Shown here: positions 32,667-41,008 of the stretch, piece after piece | How the letters are laid out: each line of letters opens with the position of its first letter | Position numbering within the stretch: the stretch's first letter is position 1 | Assembly (NCBI RefSeq): GCF_029675105.1 | Contig: NZ_JAQQFV010000002.1 | Span: 558,001-622,000, forward strand | Source of the DNA: Nocardia anocheti | Lineage (GTDB): Bacteria > Actinomycetota > Actinomycetes > Mycobacteriales > Mycobacteriaceae | Length of the DNA stretch: 64,000 bases | Direction: 5' to 3' | The notes under the pieces: generated by a model | Databases searched by the model: none | What the model saw: only the letters and a program-made list of their open reading frames with translations | What the model was told of the DNA's origin: nothing | Position numbers and translations under genes: made by a program

Positions 32667-33395
32667 TCACTCCCCTTCGGCGGGTTTCAGAAAAGCGGCC
32701 AGCAACTCCACCAGGTCCGCCTCGACGCGGGCCTTGTCCAGGCCGAGGTCGCTGAGCACGCCGGTGCCGTTCTCCTGCTCGAGCAGGGCCAGCAGGATGT
32801 GCTCGGTGCCGATGTAGTTGTGCCCGAGGCGCAGCGCCTCCCGAAAGGTCAGTTCCAGCACCTTCTTGGTCTCGCCGTCGAACGGGATGAGGGCGGGTAC
32901 CTCGGCGTCGGCGGGCGGGAGGGTGGCCGTGGCGGCAGCGCGCACCGCGTCGAGCGTGACGCCGCGCGCCTCGATCTCGCGCGCGGCCAAGCCCTCGGAC
33001 TGGCCGATGAGCCCGAGAATCAGGTGCCCGAGGGTGATCTGGGCATTGCCCACCGCGCGCGCCGATTCCTGGGAACCGACGACGACCTGCCGGGCGCGGT
33101 CGGTGAACTTGGCGAACCCGGCCTGCGGGTCCATGGCCGCGGCGTCACCGGGCTGCTTGGGGACGAACCGCTTCTGCGCGGCCTGCTTGCTGACGCCCAT
33201 ATTGGCGCCTATCTCGGTCCAGGAGGCGCCGGAGCGGCGGGCCTGATCGACGAAGTGGCCGATCAGATGATCGGCCACTTCGCCCAGATGGTTGGCGGCG
33301 ACCACGGCATCGCTGAGCTGGTCGAGGACATTGTCGGGGCGGGCCTTCTTGATGCCGTCGATCAGATCGTCGAGGCGGAAGTTGGGAGTGCTCAT
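32667..33395 (-). CDS. Clp N-terminal-domain protein with helix-turn-helix
   Basis: A 242-residue protein without any AAA+ ATPase domain. Residues about 50-75 (ARRSGASWTEIGANMGVSKQAAQKRF) form a helix-turn-helix. The C-terminal two thirds are two Clp-N repeats of the ClpC/ClpA type (FTDRARQVVVGSQESARAVGNAQITLGHLILGLIGQSEGLAA, and LTFREALRLGHNYIGTEHILLALLEQENGTG). In Clp ATPases this domain binds substrates and adaptors. Here it probably senses protein damage and acts on transcription. The ATG sits one base after a palindrome, with no room for a ribosome binding site: a leaderless message. groEL2 follows. Confidence 0.88.
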   Translation of the reverse strand: MSTPNFRLDDLIDGIKKARPDNVLDQLSDAVVAANHLGEVADHLIGHFVDQARRSGASWTEIGANMGVSKQAAQKRFVPKQPGDAAAMDPQAGFAKFTDRARQVVVGSQESARAVGNAQITLGHLILGLIGQSEGLAAREIEARGVTLDAVRAAATATLPPADAEVPALIPFDGETKKVLELTFREALRLGHNYIGTEHILLALLEQENGTGVLSDLGLDKARVEADLVELLAAFLKPAEGE

Positions 33396-33396
33396 G

Positions 33397-33443
33397 CGTC
33401 AACTCTAGGTTGACGATTCCCGCGCGTCAACCATTGGTTGACG
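33397..33443 (-). promoter_or_regulatory. Promoter of the Clp-N/HTH gene inside two identical palindromes
   Basis: CGTCAAC-N5-GTTGACG occurs twice, at 33397-33415 and 33425-33443, 28 bases apart. Read on the minus strand, TTGACG from the upstream palindrome is a good -35 box, and TAGAGT, 17 bases later and inside the second palindrome, a good -10 box. The ATG follows 6 bases after the -10, so transcription should begin at or next to the start codon. A repressor on these sites would cover both promoter boxes; the encoded HTH protein is the obvious candidate. Confidence 0.75.
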
Positions 33444-33448
33444 ATTGG

Positions 33449-34534
33449 TCAGCGGGCGCCCACCGACATGCCAGCGCCGCGCACGATCAACTCCTTGACC
33501 CACGCGCCGAGTCGTCCGTGCAGGACGGTCCGGGCCGGGCGGTCGTCGGGGGTGAGCACCTGGATGACGGCGGCGCGGCGGCCCAGGCTCAGGCACTGCA
33601 GGTAGTAGCGGAAGCGCATCGGCTTCGGCTCGGCGCCCCGGGCGCGCGCGGCGATCGCGCGGGCGAGGTAACCGCCGGTGGGGATGGCGGTGGCGCAGGC
33701 CATCCGGAGCGGCCGGTCGCCCGGACCGGTCATCAGGGCCGCGTCGCCCGCCGCGTAGACGGCGGGATGCGAGCGCGAGCGCAGGGTCTCGTCGGTGCGG
33801 ACGCGGCCGTGCTCGTCGACCTCGAGTCCGGCGCGGCGGGCAAGGTCGGGGACGGTGAAACCGGCGGTCCACACGACGGTCGCGGCGGGCACGACGGTGC
33901 CGTCGGCCAGCAGCACGCCCTCGGGCAGCACCTCGACGACCTTCGCCTCGGTGCGGATCTCGACACCGAGATCGGCCAGGGCACCGCCGATCCGCTCGAC
34001 CGCGCGCGCCGACAGCCAGGCGCCGGGCGCGCGCACGCCGAGCAGCGTCACGAGCGATTCCGGGTGCGCCTCGGCCAGTTCCGCCGCCAGTTCGATCCCC
34101 GTCGCCCCGGCGCCGACCACGACCACCGGACCGGCGGGCAGGGTCCGCACGTCCTCCGGGGTGGCCAGGCAGCGGGCGTGTTCGACCACGCCGGGCACGC
34201 TGCGGTCGGCGGCGCTGCCCAGCGCGTAGACCAGAGTGTCGTAGGCGAGTTCGGTCCCGGTGTCGAGGCGGACGCGTCGGGCCGCCGGGTCCAGATCCGT
34301 GACTCGCGCCTGAATGAACTCGATACCCTTGTCCCCCAGCATCTTCCGCAGATCCCAGCGCCGCACCCGCTGCCCGGCGACGGCCTGGTGCAGGCGGACC
34401 CGTTCGACGAACTCCGCACGTGTGTCCACGACGGTGATCCGCGCACCGCGCATCGAGCGGGCGAGCCCGCGCGCGGCGGCGAGGCCCGCGTATCCCGCGC
34501 CGAGGACGACGATTCGCTGCTGCTGACCGGTCAT
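33449..34534 (-). CDS. FAD-dependent NAD(P)H oxidoreductase (NDH-2-like)
   Basis: A 361-residue two-dinucleotide-fold flavoprotein. FAD binding: RIVVLGAGYAGLAAARGLA at residues about 7-25; second nucleotide site VVVVGAGATGIELAAELAEA about 125-145; FAD again at VYAAGDAALM about 265. Family resembles type II NADH dehydrogenases but is about 40-80 residues shorter and has no obvious membrane-binding tail. It lies downstream of a SigJ/ECF41-type sigma factor gene, and this sigma family usually sits next to an oxidoreductase, decarboxylase or epimerase that is its target. An 82-base gap separates the two, enough for its own promoter. Confidence 0.87.
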   Translation of the reverse strand: MTGQQQRIVVLGAGYAGLAAARGLARSMRGARITVVDTRAEFVERVRLHQAVAGQRVRRWDLRKMLGDKGIEFIQARVTDLDPAARRVRLDTGTELAYDTLVYALGSAADRSVPGVVEHARCLATPEDVRTLPAGPVVVVGAGATGIELAAELAEAHPESLVTLLGVRAPGAWLSARAVERIGGALADLGVEIRTEAKVVEVLPEGVLLADGTVVPAATVVWTAGFTVPDLARRAGLEVDEHGRVRTDETLRSRSHPAVYAAGDAALMTGPGDRPLRMACATAIPTGGYLARAIAARARGAEPKPMRFRYYLQCLSLGRRAAVIQVLTPDDRPARTVLHGRLGAWVKELIVRGAGMSVGAR

Positions 34535-34616
34535 GATGTGGCTCCTCTCGACAACGCCGACACCAACCAGACCGGACAGCCCCCGATTTCCTGACAGTCC
34601 GGCGCCGTGATCCGGG

Positions 34617-35498
34617 TCACGCCTCGGCGGCGACCAGGAAACGCAGCTTGTCGGGGTTGACCACGATGCGGACCACCTCGACGCCGCCGTGCTCGGCGAG
34701 GTCGAACAGCATCACGGCGGTCGGGAGCACACCGTCGGCGCGCACCACCAGGGCGAGTTCCCCGTTGATCCGGTCCAGGGTCACCGCACTCTCGGGCGTG
34801 AGGTGCCTGGCCAGGCCGATCAGATAGCGCGCAACCAGCTCCGGCCCGGTGACCGGGCGCCGCGCCGCGGTGACCTTGCCGCCACCGTCGGCCATCGACA
34901 TCACGTCATCGGTGAGCAGCGTGCGCAGACCGGCGACGTCGCCCTCGGACGCGGCCCGCAGGAACTGCTCGATCAAGGCGCGGGCCCGGTCCTCCGGCAC
35001 CGGGAAACGCGGCTTGCCCGCCCGTAGACGAGTGCTCGCGCGATGCAGGATCTGCTGGGAATTGGCCTCGGTGAGATCGAGCATGGTGGCGATCTCGGCG
35101 TGCGGATAGCCAAACGCCTCGCGCAGGACGAACACCGCGCGCTCGACCGGATTGAGCCGTTCCATCGCCGTGAGCAGGGCGATCGACACCGATTCGCGCT
35201 CCTCGAGCGACTCCAGCGGGCCCAGCGCGCCGGTGGGCACCGGTTCGGGCAACCATGGGCCGACATAGGTCTCGCGGCGGGCCCTGGCCGAGACCAAGGC
35301 GGTGCGGCACAGGTTCATGGTGACGGTCGTCAGCCATGCCTCGGCATCGGCGATGCGGGCGCGATCGGCCGCCGACCAGCGCAGATACGCCTCCTGGACG
35401 ACGTCCTCGGCCTCGGTGGCCGCACCGAACATGCGGTAGGCGAGGCCGAACAGCCGTGGGCGATGGGTCAGGAACTCGGTGACGGTCGCTGATTCCAC
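34617..35498 (-). CDS. ECF sigma factor, SigJ/ECF41 type with C-terminal SnoaL-like domain
   Basis: A 293-residue sigma-70 family factor. Region 2 reads VTEFLTHRPRLFGLAYRMFGAATEAEDVVQEAYLRWSAAD; region 4 is ERLNPVERAVFVLREAFGYPHAEIATMLDLTEANSQQILHRAS. The C-terminal 115 residues (ALIEQFLRAASEGDVAGLRTLLTDDVMSMADGGG...) form a SnoaL/NTF2-like domain that in this family replaces a separate anti-sigma factor. GTG at 35498 has a GAGGGG site; upstream frame rejected. Target genes are usually adjacent, here the FAD oxidoreductase. I could not find a convincing copy of the family promoter (TGTCAC...CGTC) in the gap. Confidence 0.9.
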   Translation of the reverse strand: MESATVTEFLTHRPRLFGLAYRMFGAATEAEDVVQEAYLRWSAADRARIADAEAWLTTVTMNLCRTALVSARARRETYVGPWLPEPVPTGALGPLESLEERESVSIALLTAMERLNPVERAVFVLREAFGYPHAEIATMLDLTEANSQQILHRASTRLRAGKPRFPVPEDRARALIEQFLRAASEGDVAGLRTLLTDDVMSMADGGGKVTAARRPVTGPELVARYLIGLARHLTPESAVTLDRINGELALVVRADGVLPTAVMLFDLAEHGGVEVVRIVVNPDKLRFLVAAEA

Positions 35499-35607
35499 GA
35501 GATCCCCTCGAGTGCGGGTCGGGCGGGAGGGCGCCGGGGTGCTCGCCGCGTTTCCGGCGGCCGTTAGAGTATGGGCAACCCCGGTACCCGGAAAGGAACA
35601 CCCTCTC

Positions 35608-35715
35608 ATGCTTGTTACCGCGATCGAAGTGCTCTTCTACTCGGCGATTGCCCTCACCGTCTGGTTCATGGGCTACATGGCCTACCGCCTGGTGACCGAC
35701 GAGTCCAACCGCTGA
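35608..35715 (+). CDS. Small 35-residue membrane protein
   Basis: A short gene with a strong ribosome binding site (GGAAAGGAACACC before ATG). The product is MLVTAIEVLFYSAIALTVWF followed by MGYMAYRLVTDESNR: one transmembrane helix of about 22 residues and a short charged C-terminal tail. It is divergent from the sigma factor gene and convergent with pssA, 18 bases away. Similar tiny single-helix proteins occur in nocardiae and rhodococci; function unknown. A short gap of about 110 bases upstream holds both promoters. Confidence 0.7.
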   Translation: MLVTAIEVLFYSAIALTVWFMGYMAYRLVTDESNR

Positions 35716-35733
35716 CCAGCACCGATCCGGGAA

Positions 35734-36606
35734 CTACCGCGGTCTGCGCAGCCGTAGGCGCGCCGACCCGCGGATAGCCGGGCGGCGGATGCCCGGCATC
35801 TTGCGCTGCGCGCGGCGCTGGGCACGTCGTTCGGCGGGCTTGTGCTGCCAGGTCTCCGGGCGCGCGGCCACCCAGCGCGCCGAGCGCCAGGCGAACGGGA
35901 TGTGCGCCAGGTACAGGCCGACCAGGATCAGCAGCAGCACGATCGGGTAGGTCACCAGCAGAGCCGCGGCCAGCGCGGTCAGCACGAGCAGGCCCGCGGC
36001 GGCCTGCGGCGCCACCGAGACCGACTTCATCGCCAGCGTCGGGATGGTGCTCACGCACAGCAGCGCGGCGAAGATGGTCCAGGCGGCCACGAAGGTGAAG
36101 CCGTCCCACCAGCCGTCACCGAACTGCACCTTCAGCGCGATCGGAACCAGGGCGATCAGCGCACCCGCCGGGGCGGGGACGCCGACGAAGTACTCCCGCG
36201 CCCAGTTGGGGCGGGAGTCGTCGTCGAGCAGGGTGTTGAATCGGGCCAGGCGCAGCACCAGGCTCACCGCGTACAGCAGGGCCACGATCCAGCCCGCGCT
36301 GTAGCCGTCGAGCAGCGTCACGTAGAGCACCAGCGCCGGGGCGACGCCGAAGGAGATCGCGTCGGACAGCGAGTCCAGCTCCGCGCCCATCTTGGTGGTG
36401 GCGTCGAGCATGCGCGCGAGCCTGCCGTCGAGGGTGTCGAGCACCGCGGCGGCGCCGACCATCGCCAGCGCGATGCCCAGCTCACCGTCGAGGCCGAACT
36501 TCACCGCCGACAGGCCCGCGCACAGCGCGAGGATGGTGACGACGCTGGGCAGCAGACGCACCGAACGAGGGCGCTTACGTCGCGAGGAGTGCGCCTGTTC
36601 GATCAT
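35734..36606 (-). CDS. pssA: CDP-diacylglycerol--serine O-phosphatidyltransferase
   Basis: The membrane enzyme that makes phosphatidylserine from CDP-diacylglycerol and serine, first step to phosphatidylethanolamine. The CDP-alcohol phosphotransferase motif is clear as [35 protein letters not shown] (about residues 55-90), with its conserved Asp residues. The 290-residue protein has about eight hydrophobic segments and a basic, unstructured C-terminus ([21 protein letters not shown]). It overlaps the psd gene by 4 bases, the order psd-pssA being that of Mycobacterium tuberculosis Rv0437c-Rv0436c. Confidence 0.95.
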   Translation of the reverse strand: MIEQAHSSRRKRPRSVRLLPSVVTILALCAGLSAVKFGLDGELGIALAMVGAAAVLDTLDGRLARMLDATTKMGAELDSLSDAISFGVAPALVLYVTLLDGYSAGWIVALLYAVSLVLRLARFNTLLDDDSRPNWAREYFVGVPAPAGALIALVPIALKVQFGDGWWDGFTFVAAWTIFAALLCVSTIPTLAMKSVSVAPQAAAGLLVLTALAAALLVTYPIVLLLILVGLYLAHIPFAWRSARWVAARPETWQHKPAERRAQRRAQRKMPGIRRPAIRGSARLRLRRPR

Positions 36607-37316
36607 CCCAGCACAGCCAGGACGGTTTCGGCCCCGATCGTGCGCTGGCCGGGGTTCACCAGCAGTTCGGTGCCGACCGGGAAATAGGTGTCGACGCGGG
36701 AGCCGAAGCGGATCAGGCCGTAGGTGTCACCGATGGTGAGCACGTCGCCCACGCGCGCGTCGCAGACGATGCGGCGGGCGATCAGGCCCGCGATCTGCAC
36801 CACGACGACCTGCTTGCCGTCGGCGGTGTCGATCAGCATGCTGTTGCGCTCGTTGGCGTCGGAGGCCTCGGGCAGGTCGGCGGAGAGGAACTGCCCCGGC
36901 TGGTGCAGCACCTCGCGCACGGTCCCGGACACGGGCACACGCTGGACGTGCACGTCGAGCACCGACAGGAAGATGCTCACCCGCGGCAGCGGCTGATCGC
37001 CGAGACCGAGCTCGGCGGGCGGCACCGCGGTGTCGACCAGGGCGACCTCACCGTCGGCGGGCGCGACCACCACACCGGGACGGTTCGGCGGGACCCGGTG
37101 CGGGTGCCGGAAGAACGCCGCGCAGGCGCCCGCGGCGGCCAGACCGGCCCGGCGCACCCACTTGTTCTTCCCGCCGACGACCGCGACCGCCAGCGGCACC
37201 GCGACGAACGGCAGACCGGCGGGATGCAGCGGGGGTACGGCGGCCCGGACCAGGTCGACGACATGGCCGACTCCGGTGGTCTCGGGGGTGCCGGGCGGGG
37301 TGGGGCGGCGTGCCAC
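36603..37316 (-). CDS. psd: Phosphatidylserine decarboxylase, archaeal/short type
   Basis: The pyruvoyl enzyme that turns phosphatidylserine into phosphatidylethanolamine. The 237-residue protein belongs to the short, sole-chain class. Two N-terminal hydrophobic stretches ([15 protein letters not shown] and [13 protein letters not shown]) anchor it. The self-cleavage site is Gly-Ser in [14 protein letters not shown] (about residue 200). [18 protein letters not shown] is another family signature. GTG at 37316 is chosen since AGAGGG stands 5 bases upstream; a GTG at 37352 would add 12 residues. Operon partner of pssA. Confidence 0.93.
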   Translation of the reverse strand: MARRPTPPGTPETTGVGHVVDLVRAAVPPLHPAGLPFVAVPLAVAVVGGKNKWVRRAGLAAAGACAAFFRHPHRVPPNRPGVVVAPADGEVALVDTAVPPAELGLGDQPLPRVSIFLSVLDVHVQRVPVSGTVREVLHQPGQFLSADLPEASDANERNSMLIDTADGKQVVVVQIAGLIARRIVCDARVGDVLTIGDTYGLIRFGSRVDTYFPVGTELLVNPGQRTIGAETVLAVLG

Positions 37317-37385
37317 GGATTCCCTCTTTCGTGTGACGACAACAGCGCTCACACCTTACGGGAACCCCGCCGCTTCCACCCGTGG

Positions 37386-37658
37386 TCAGTGTGCCGCTTT
37401 GCGTCCGGTGAACAGTTTCACCAGGTACAGCAGGACGCAGGCGCCCGCCAGACAGGTGAAGAAACTGAATATCCAGCCAGCGCCTTCGACGTCGACGCCG
37501 AAGAGGCTGAGAATGAAGCCGCCGAGCAGGCCGCCTACGACACCGACGACGATATTGAGCAGGATCCCCTGCTGCGCGTCGGTCTTCATGAACTTGCTCG
37601 CGATCCATCCGGCGAGACCGCCGATGATGATCCAACTGATGATGCCGAGTCCGAGCAT
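37386..37658 (-). CDS. GlsB/YeaQ/YmgE family stress-response membrane protein
   Basis: A 90-residue protein with three hydrophobic segments: ISWIIIGGLAGWIASKFM, NIVVGVVGGLLGGFILSLFG and WIFSFFTCLAGACVLLYLVKLF. The Gly-rich pattern GGLAGWIAxKxM...GxLxNIVVGxVGxxxGG is the transglycosylase-associated family signature, despite which the members are small membrane proteins of unclear role induced by stress. ATG at 37658 is preceded by GAGGAC. Long antisense frame across this and the next gene is not coding. It lies 33-70 bases upstream of psd on the same strand and may be a separate unit. Confidence 0.9.
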   Translation of the reverse strand: MLGLGIISWIIIGGLAGWIASKFMKTDAQQGILLNIVVGVVGGLLGGFILSLFGVDVEGAGWIFSFFTCLAGACVLLYLVKLFTGRKAAH

Positions 37659-37766
37659 GGTGTCCTCGATCCCTCGATGGGCCGGGCGAGCAATCGCCTT
37701 CTCTCCAAGGTATACCCCCGACCAGTTGTGACATAAGACACGACTTTCCAACAAGATCACGCTAAT

Positions 37767-37781
37767 ATGAGGGCGCCTCAT
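37767..37781. promoter_or_regulatory. Small palindrome in the glsB-fabH intergenic region
   Basis: ATGAGG-GCG-CCTCAT is a perfect 6+6 bp inverted repeat within the 240-base gap (37659-37898) between two divergent genes. It could be an operator for either side. The rest of the gap contains a TTGACA near 37873, close to the KAS III start, and nothing else that I can identify. Confidence 0.35.
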
Positions 37782-37898
37782 GTCTTCGCGTTCACATGCT
37801 GTCCACACGCGAGCTACGGGCGAGGCGGCACGGATTTCGATGGCTCGGGTACACCCGGCGGTGCGACCGCAGGTTGACAGGTACATAGGAGACGCACA

Positions 37899-38927
37899 AT
37901 GGCTGCTCGAATCGCCCAGACGACGGGTGCGGAGCACACCGCAATTCTCGGATTGGGCGTCTACCGCCCGGCCCGGGTGGTCACCAACGACGAGGTCGCG
38001 GGGCCGATCGACTCGAGTGACGAGTGGATCCGCACCCGGTCGGGGATCAAGACCCGCCGCTTCGCCTCGGCGGAGGAGACCATCCAGAGCATGAGCGTGG
38101 CCGCGGCCCGCGACGCCATCGCCGCGAGCGGGGTCGCCGCCGATCAGGTCGACTGCGTCATCGTCGCCACCTCGACGCACTTGCTGCTCACCCCCGCCGT
38201 CGGGCCGCGCATCGCGACCGAACTGGGGATGACCGGGGCGGCCGCGTTCGACATCTCGGCGGGGTGCGCCGGGTTCTGTCACGCGCTGGGGATGGCCTCG
38301 GATCTGGTGCGCGCGGGCACTTCTCAGCACGTGCTGGTGATCGGTGTCGAACGGCTCACCGACGCACTGGACTTCACCGACCGCTCCACCGCCTTCCTGT
38401 TCGCCGACGGCGCGGGCGCGGTGCTGGTCGGCCCCGCCGAGGAACAGGGCATCGGCCCGACCGTGTGGGGCTCCGACGGCACCCAGCACCACGCCATCCG
38501 CCAGACCAAGGACTGGATGGAGTTCTTCACCGAGATCGACGAGCTGGGCACCGACGCGGTGCGCCCCTATCTCACGATGGAGGGCACGGCGGTGTTCCGC
38601 TGGGCGGCGCACTCGCTGGAGAAGGTGTGTCGCGAGGCGATCGACCGGGCCGGACTCACCACCGACGACCTGGACGCGATGATCCCGCACCAGGCCAACG
38701 GCCGGATCATCGAGATCATGGCCAGGGTGCTGAAGCTGCCGGAGAATTGCGCGCTGGCCAACGACATCGAGGAGTCCGGCAACACCTCCGCTGCCTCGAT
38801 CCCGTTGGCCATGGAGGCGCTGCTGCGCAAGGGCGAGTCGAAGCCGGGCGACGCCGCCCTGCTGATCGCCTTCGGCGCCGGACTGTCCTACGCCGCACAG
38901 GTTGTCACGCTGCCCGCCTGGCAGTGA
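37899..38927 (+). CDS. fabH: 3-oxoacyl-ACP synthase III (KAS III)
   Basis: A 342-residue condensing enzyme that starts fatty acid chains by joining an acyl-CoA to malonyl-ACP. The catalytic triad is visible: Cys in DISAGCAGFCHAL (about 122), His in AMIPHQANGRII (about 265) and Asn in EESGNTSAASIPLAM (about 295). Start context AGGAGACGCACA-ATG is strong. Length is slightly more than the common 315-335. It stands alone, ended by the hairpin at 38952-38985. Whether it starts normal fatty acids, mycolates or a secondary metabolite cannot be told from sequence. Confidence 0.92.
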   Translation: MAARIAQTTGAEHTAILGLGVYRPARVVTNDEVAGPIDSSDEWIRTRSGIKTRRFASAEETIQSMSVAAARDAIAASGVAADQVDCVIVATSTHLLLTPAVGPRIATELGMTGAAAFDISAGCAGFCHALGMASDLVRAGTSQHVLVIGVERLTDALDFTDRSTAFLFADGAGAVLVGPAEEQGIGPTVWGSDGTQHHAIRQTKDWMEFFTEIDELGTDAVRPYLTMEGTAVFRWAAHSLEKVCREAIDRAGLTTDDLDAMIPHQANGRIIEIMARVLKLPENCALANDIEESGNTSAASIPLAMEALLRKGESKPGDAALLIAFGAGLSYAAQVVTLPAWQ

Positions 38928-38951
38928 CGTAGCTGGCAATCGCCGCCGAAA

Positions 38952-38985
38952 CGCCGGTGGCCTGCGACGACGCGGGCCACCGGCG
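38952..38985 (+). terminator. Terminator after fabH
   Basis: CGCCGGTGGCC (38952-38962) pairs with GGCCACCGGCG (38975-38985) around a 12-base loop, 24 bases past the fabH stop. Confidence 0.85.
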
Positions 38986-39114
38986 CGTCGGCTCGCCGTG
39001 TCCACCTTGTCCCGGTTGCACCGACTCGGGCCTGCTGGCAAACTCTTCGCTATCGACTCGCTGACCGAAGGCGTTCAGCCCAGCGTTCCCGTCGTCAACC
39101 CGAGGTGATCGGCC

Positions 39115-39306
39115 GTGAAACTGCGCTCACTCCTGCCCCGCAGGCACATCAACCATGTCCCGTTGCTGCCGACCATCGAGCCCGAGGACGGCTTCGCGCT
39201 GCCCGACGCGTTCGTGCCGCGCGGCACCCGTCACAAACGCGAGGAACGCCTCGAACGCCTGCTCACCCCCACCGAGCTCGACCTGGTACTCCACCATCAG
39301 CTCTGA
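39115..39306 (+). CDS. Small basic protein of unknown function, 63 residues
   Basis: GTG start with GAGGTG about eight bases upstream. The product is soluble and charged: MKLRSLLPRRHINHVPLLPT then EPEDGFALPDAFVPRGTRHKREERLERLLTPTELDLVLHHQL. A basic N-terminus and a helical charged C-terminal half are all that can be seen. It stops 26 bases before the response-regulator fusion gene and may be the first gene of that operon. Not recognised; moderate chance it is real. Confidence 0.5.
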   Translation: MKLRSLLPRRHINHVPLLPTIEPEDGFALPDAFVPRGTRHKREERLERLLTPTELDLVLHHQL

Positions 39307-39332
39307 CCCCGGGCAGAGGGGATACTCGAGTA

Positions 39333-41000
39333 GTGAGCACTCCCGCGGTAACCAAACCGGCCATTCTGAGCGTTGACGACGATCCCGGAGTCTCCCGGGC
39401 GGTGGTGCGCGACCTGCGCCGCCGCTACGGCGCCGACTACCGGATTCTGCGGGCCGAATCGGGACCGCAGGCGCTCGAGGCGCTGCGCGAGATGAAGCTG
39501 CGCGGCCAGCCGGTGGCGGTGCTGATCGCCGACTACCGGATGCCCGGGATGGACGGCATCGAGTTCCTGGAGCAGGCGATGGACCTGCACCCCTACGCCC
39601 GCCGGGTCCTGCTGACCGCCTACGCCGATACCAACGCCGCGATCGACGCGATCAACGTCATCGATCTCGACCACTACCTGCTCAAGCCGTGGGACCCGCC
39701 GGAGGAGAAGCTCTATCCGGTGCTCGACGGGCTGCTCGACGCCTGGCGCGGCGCCGAGCAGCGGCCGGTGCACGAGACCAAGGTGGTGGGCGATCGCTGG
39801 TCGCCGCGTTCCTCGCAGGTGCGAGAGTTCCTGGCGCGCAACCAGTTGCCGTATCGCTGGTATCCCGTCGACGAACCCGAGGGCACCCGGCTGCTGGAGG
39901 CGGCGGGCGCCGATCCGCTGACCTGTCCGGTGGTGATCACCCCGGCGGGCGACGCGCTGATCCAGCCCACCGATAGCGAGCTGGCCGAAAACGTCGGTCT
40001 CGCAGTGCAACCCAGCGGGGATTTCTACGACCTGATCGTCGTCGGCGGTGGGCCAGCCGGACTCGGTGCGGCGGTGTACGGCGCGTCCGAGGGCCTGCGC
40101 ACGGTGCTGGTGGAGCGCACCGCGACCGGCGGACAGGCCGGGCAGAGTTCGCGGATCGAGAACTATCTCGGCTTCCCCGACGGGCTCTCCGGGGCACAGC
40201 TGGCCGATCGGGCGCGCAGGCAGGCCAACAAGTTCGGCGCGGAGATCATCACCACCCGCGATGTGGTGGGACTGGAGGTCAACGGGTCGGCGCGCACGGT
40301 GCGCTTCGCCGACGGCGGGCGGTTGTGCGCGCACACCGTGCTGATCGCGACCGGTGTCGACTACCGCCGTCATCCGGCGCCGGGTGTGGACGAATTCACC
40401 GGGCGCGGCGTGTATTACGGCTCGGCGATGACCGAGGCCGCCGACTGCGCCGACCAGGACGTCTACATCGTCGGCGGGGCGAACTCGGCGGGGCAGGCGG
40501 CGGTGTTCCTGTCGCGCAACGCCCGCCGCGTGCACATCGTGGTGCGGGGCGACTCGCTGGAGAAGTCCATGTCGCACTATCTGATCCAGCAGATCGCGCA
40601 GATCCCGAACATCGTGGTCCGCACCGAGACCGAGGTGGTCGGGGTCGACGGGGACGACCACCTCGAGCGGATCATCCTGCGCGACAACCGCGCCGGTACC
40701 GAGGAGAAGGTGGAGGCGCAGCGGCTGTTCCTGTTCATCGGCGCCGCGCCGCAGACCGGCTGGCTCGACGGCGTGGTGGTGCGCGACGACGCGGGCTATG
40801 TCCTGGCCGGGCCCGACCTGATGGTCGACGGCGCCCGTCCGGCGGGCTGGGAGCTGCCGCGTCCGCCGCATCATCTGGAGACCAGCGTGCCGGGTGTGTT
40901 CGTCGCCGGTGACGTGCACGCCGAATCCGCCAAGCGGGTCGCCTCCGCCGTCGGCGAGGGCGCGATGGCGGTCATGCTCGTCCACCGGTATCTGGCATAG
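39333..41000 (+). CDS. Fused response regulator / thioredoxin reductase-like flavoprotein
   Basis: A 555-residue fusion. Residues about 8-130 are a receiver domain with the acidic pair in ILSVDDDPGVSR, phospho-acceptor Asp in VLIADYRMPGMDG, Thr in VLLTAYAD and Lys in YLLKPWDPP. Residues about 150-225 look like a thioredoxin-fold piece (SSQVREFLARNQLPYRWYPVD). Residues about 230-555 are an FAD/NAD(P) reductase (LIVVGGGPAGLGAAVYGASEG, VYIVGGANSAGQAA, GVFVAGDVHAES). The redox-active CxxC of thioredoxin reductases is absent: the region reads YYGSAMTEAADC. GTG start chosen at the receiver N-terminus. The kinase gene follows after eight bases. Confidence 0.88.
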   Translation: MSTPAVTKPAILSVDDDPGVSRAVVRDLRRRYGADYRILRAESGPQALEALREMKLRGQPVAVLIADYRMPGMDGIEFLEQAMDLHPYARRVLLTAYADTNAAIDAINVIDLDHYLLKPWDPPEEKLYPVLDGLLDAWRGAEQRPVHETKVVGDRWSPRSSQVREFLARNQLPYRWYPVDEPEGTRLLEAAGADPLTCPVVITPAGDALIQPTDSELAENVGLAVQPSGDFYDLIVVGGGPAGLGAAVYGASEGLRTVLVERTATGGQAGQSSRIENYLGFPDGLSGAQLADRARRQANKFGAEIITTRDVVGLEVNGSARTVRFADGGRLCAHTVLIATGVDYRRHPAPGVDEFTGRGVYYGSAMTEAADCADQDVYIVGGANSAGQAAVFLSRNARRVHIVVRGDSLEKSMSHYLIQQIAQIPNIVVRTETEVVGVDGDDHLERIILRDNRAGTEEKVEAQRLFLFIGAAPQTGWLDGVVVRDDAGYVLAGPDLMVDGARPAGWELPRPPHHLETSVPGVFVAGDVHAESAKRVASAVGEGAMAVMLVHRYLA

Positions 41001-41008
41001 GAGTGCGG

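Noticed and set aside
34535..34616. ECF41 promoter (TGTCAC...CGTC) before the FAD oxidoreductase
   Set aside because: Only partial TGTC and CGTT pieces with poor spacing were found.
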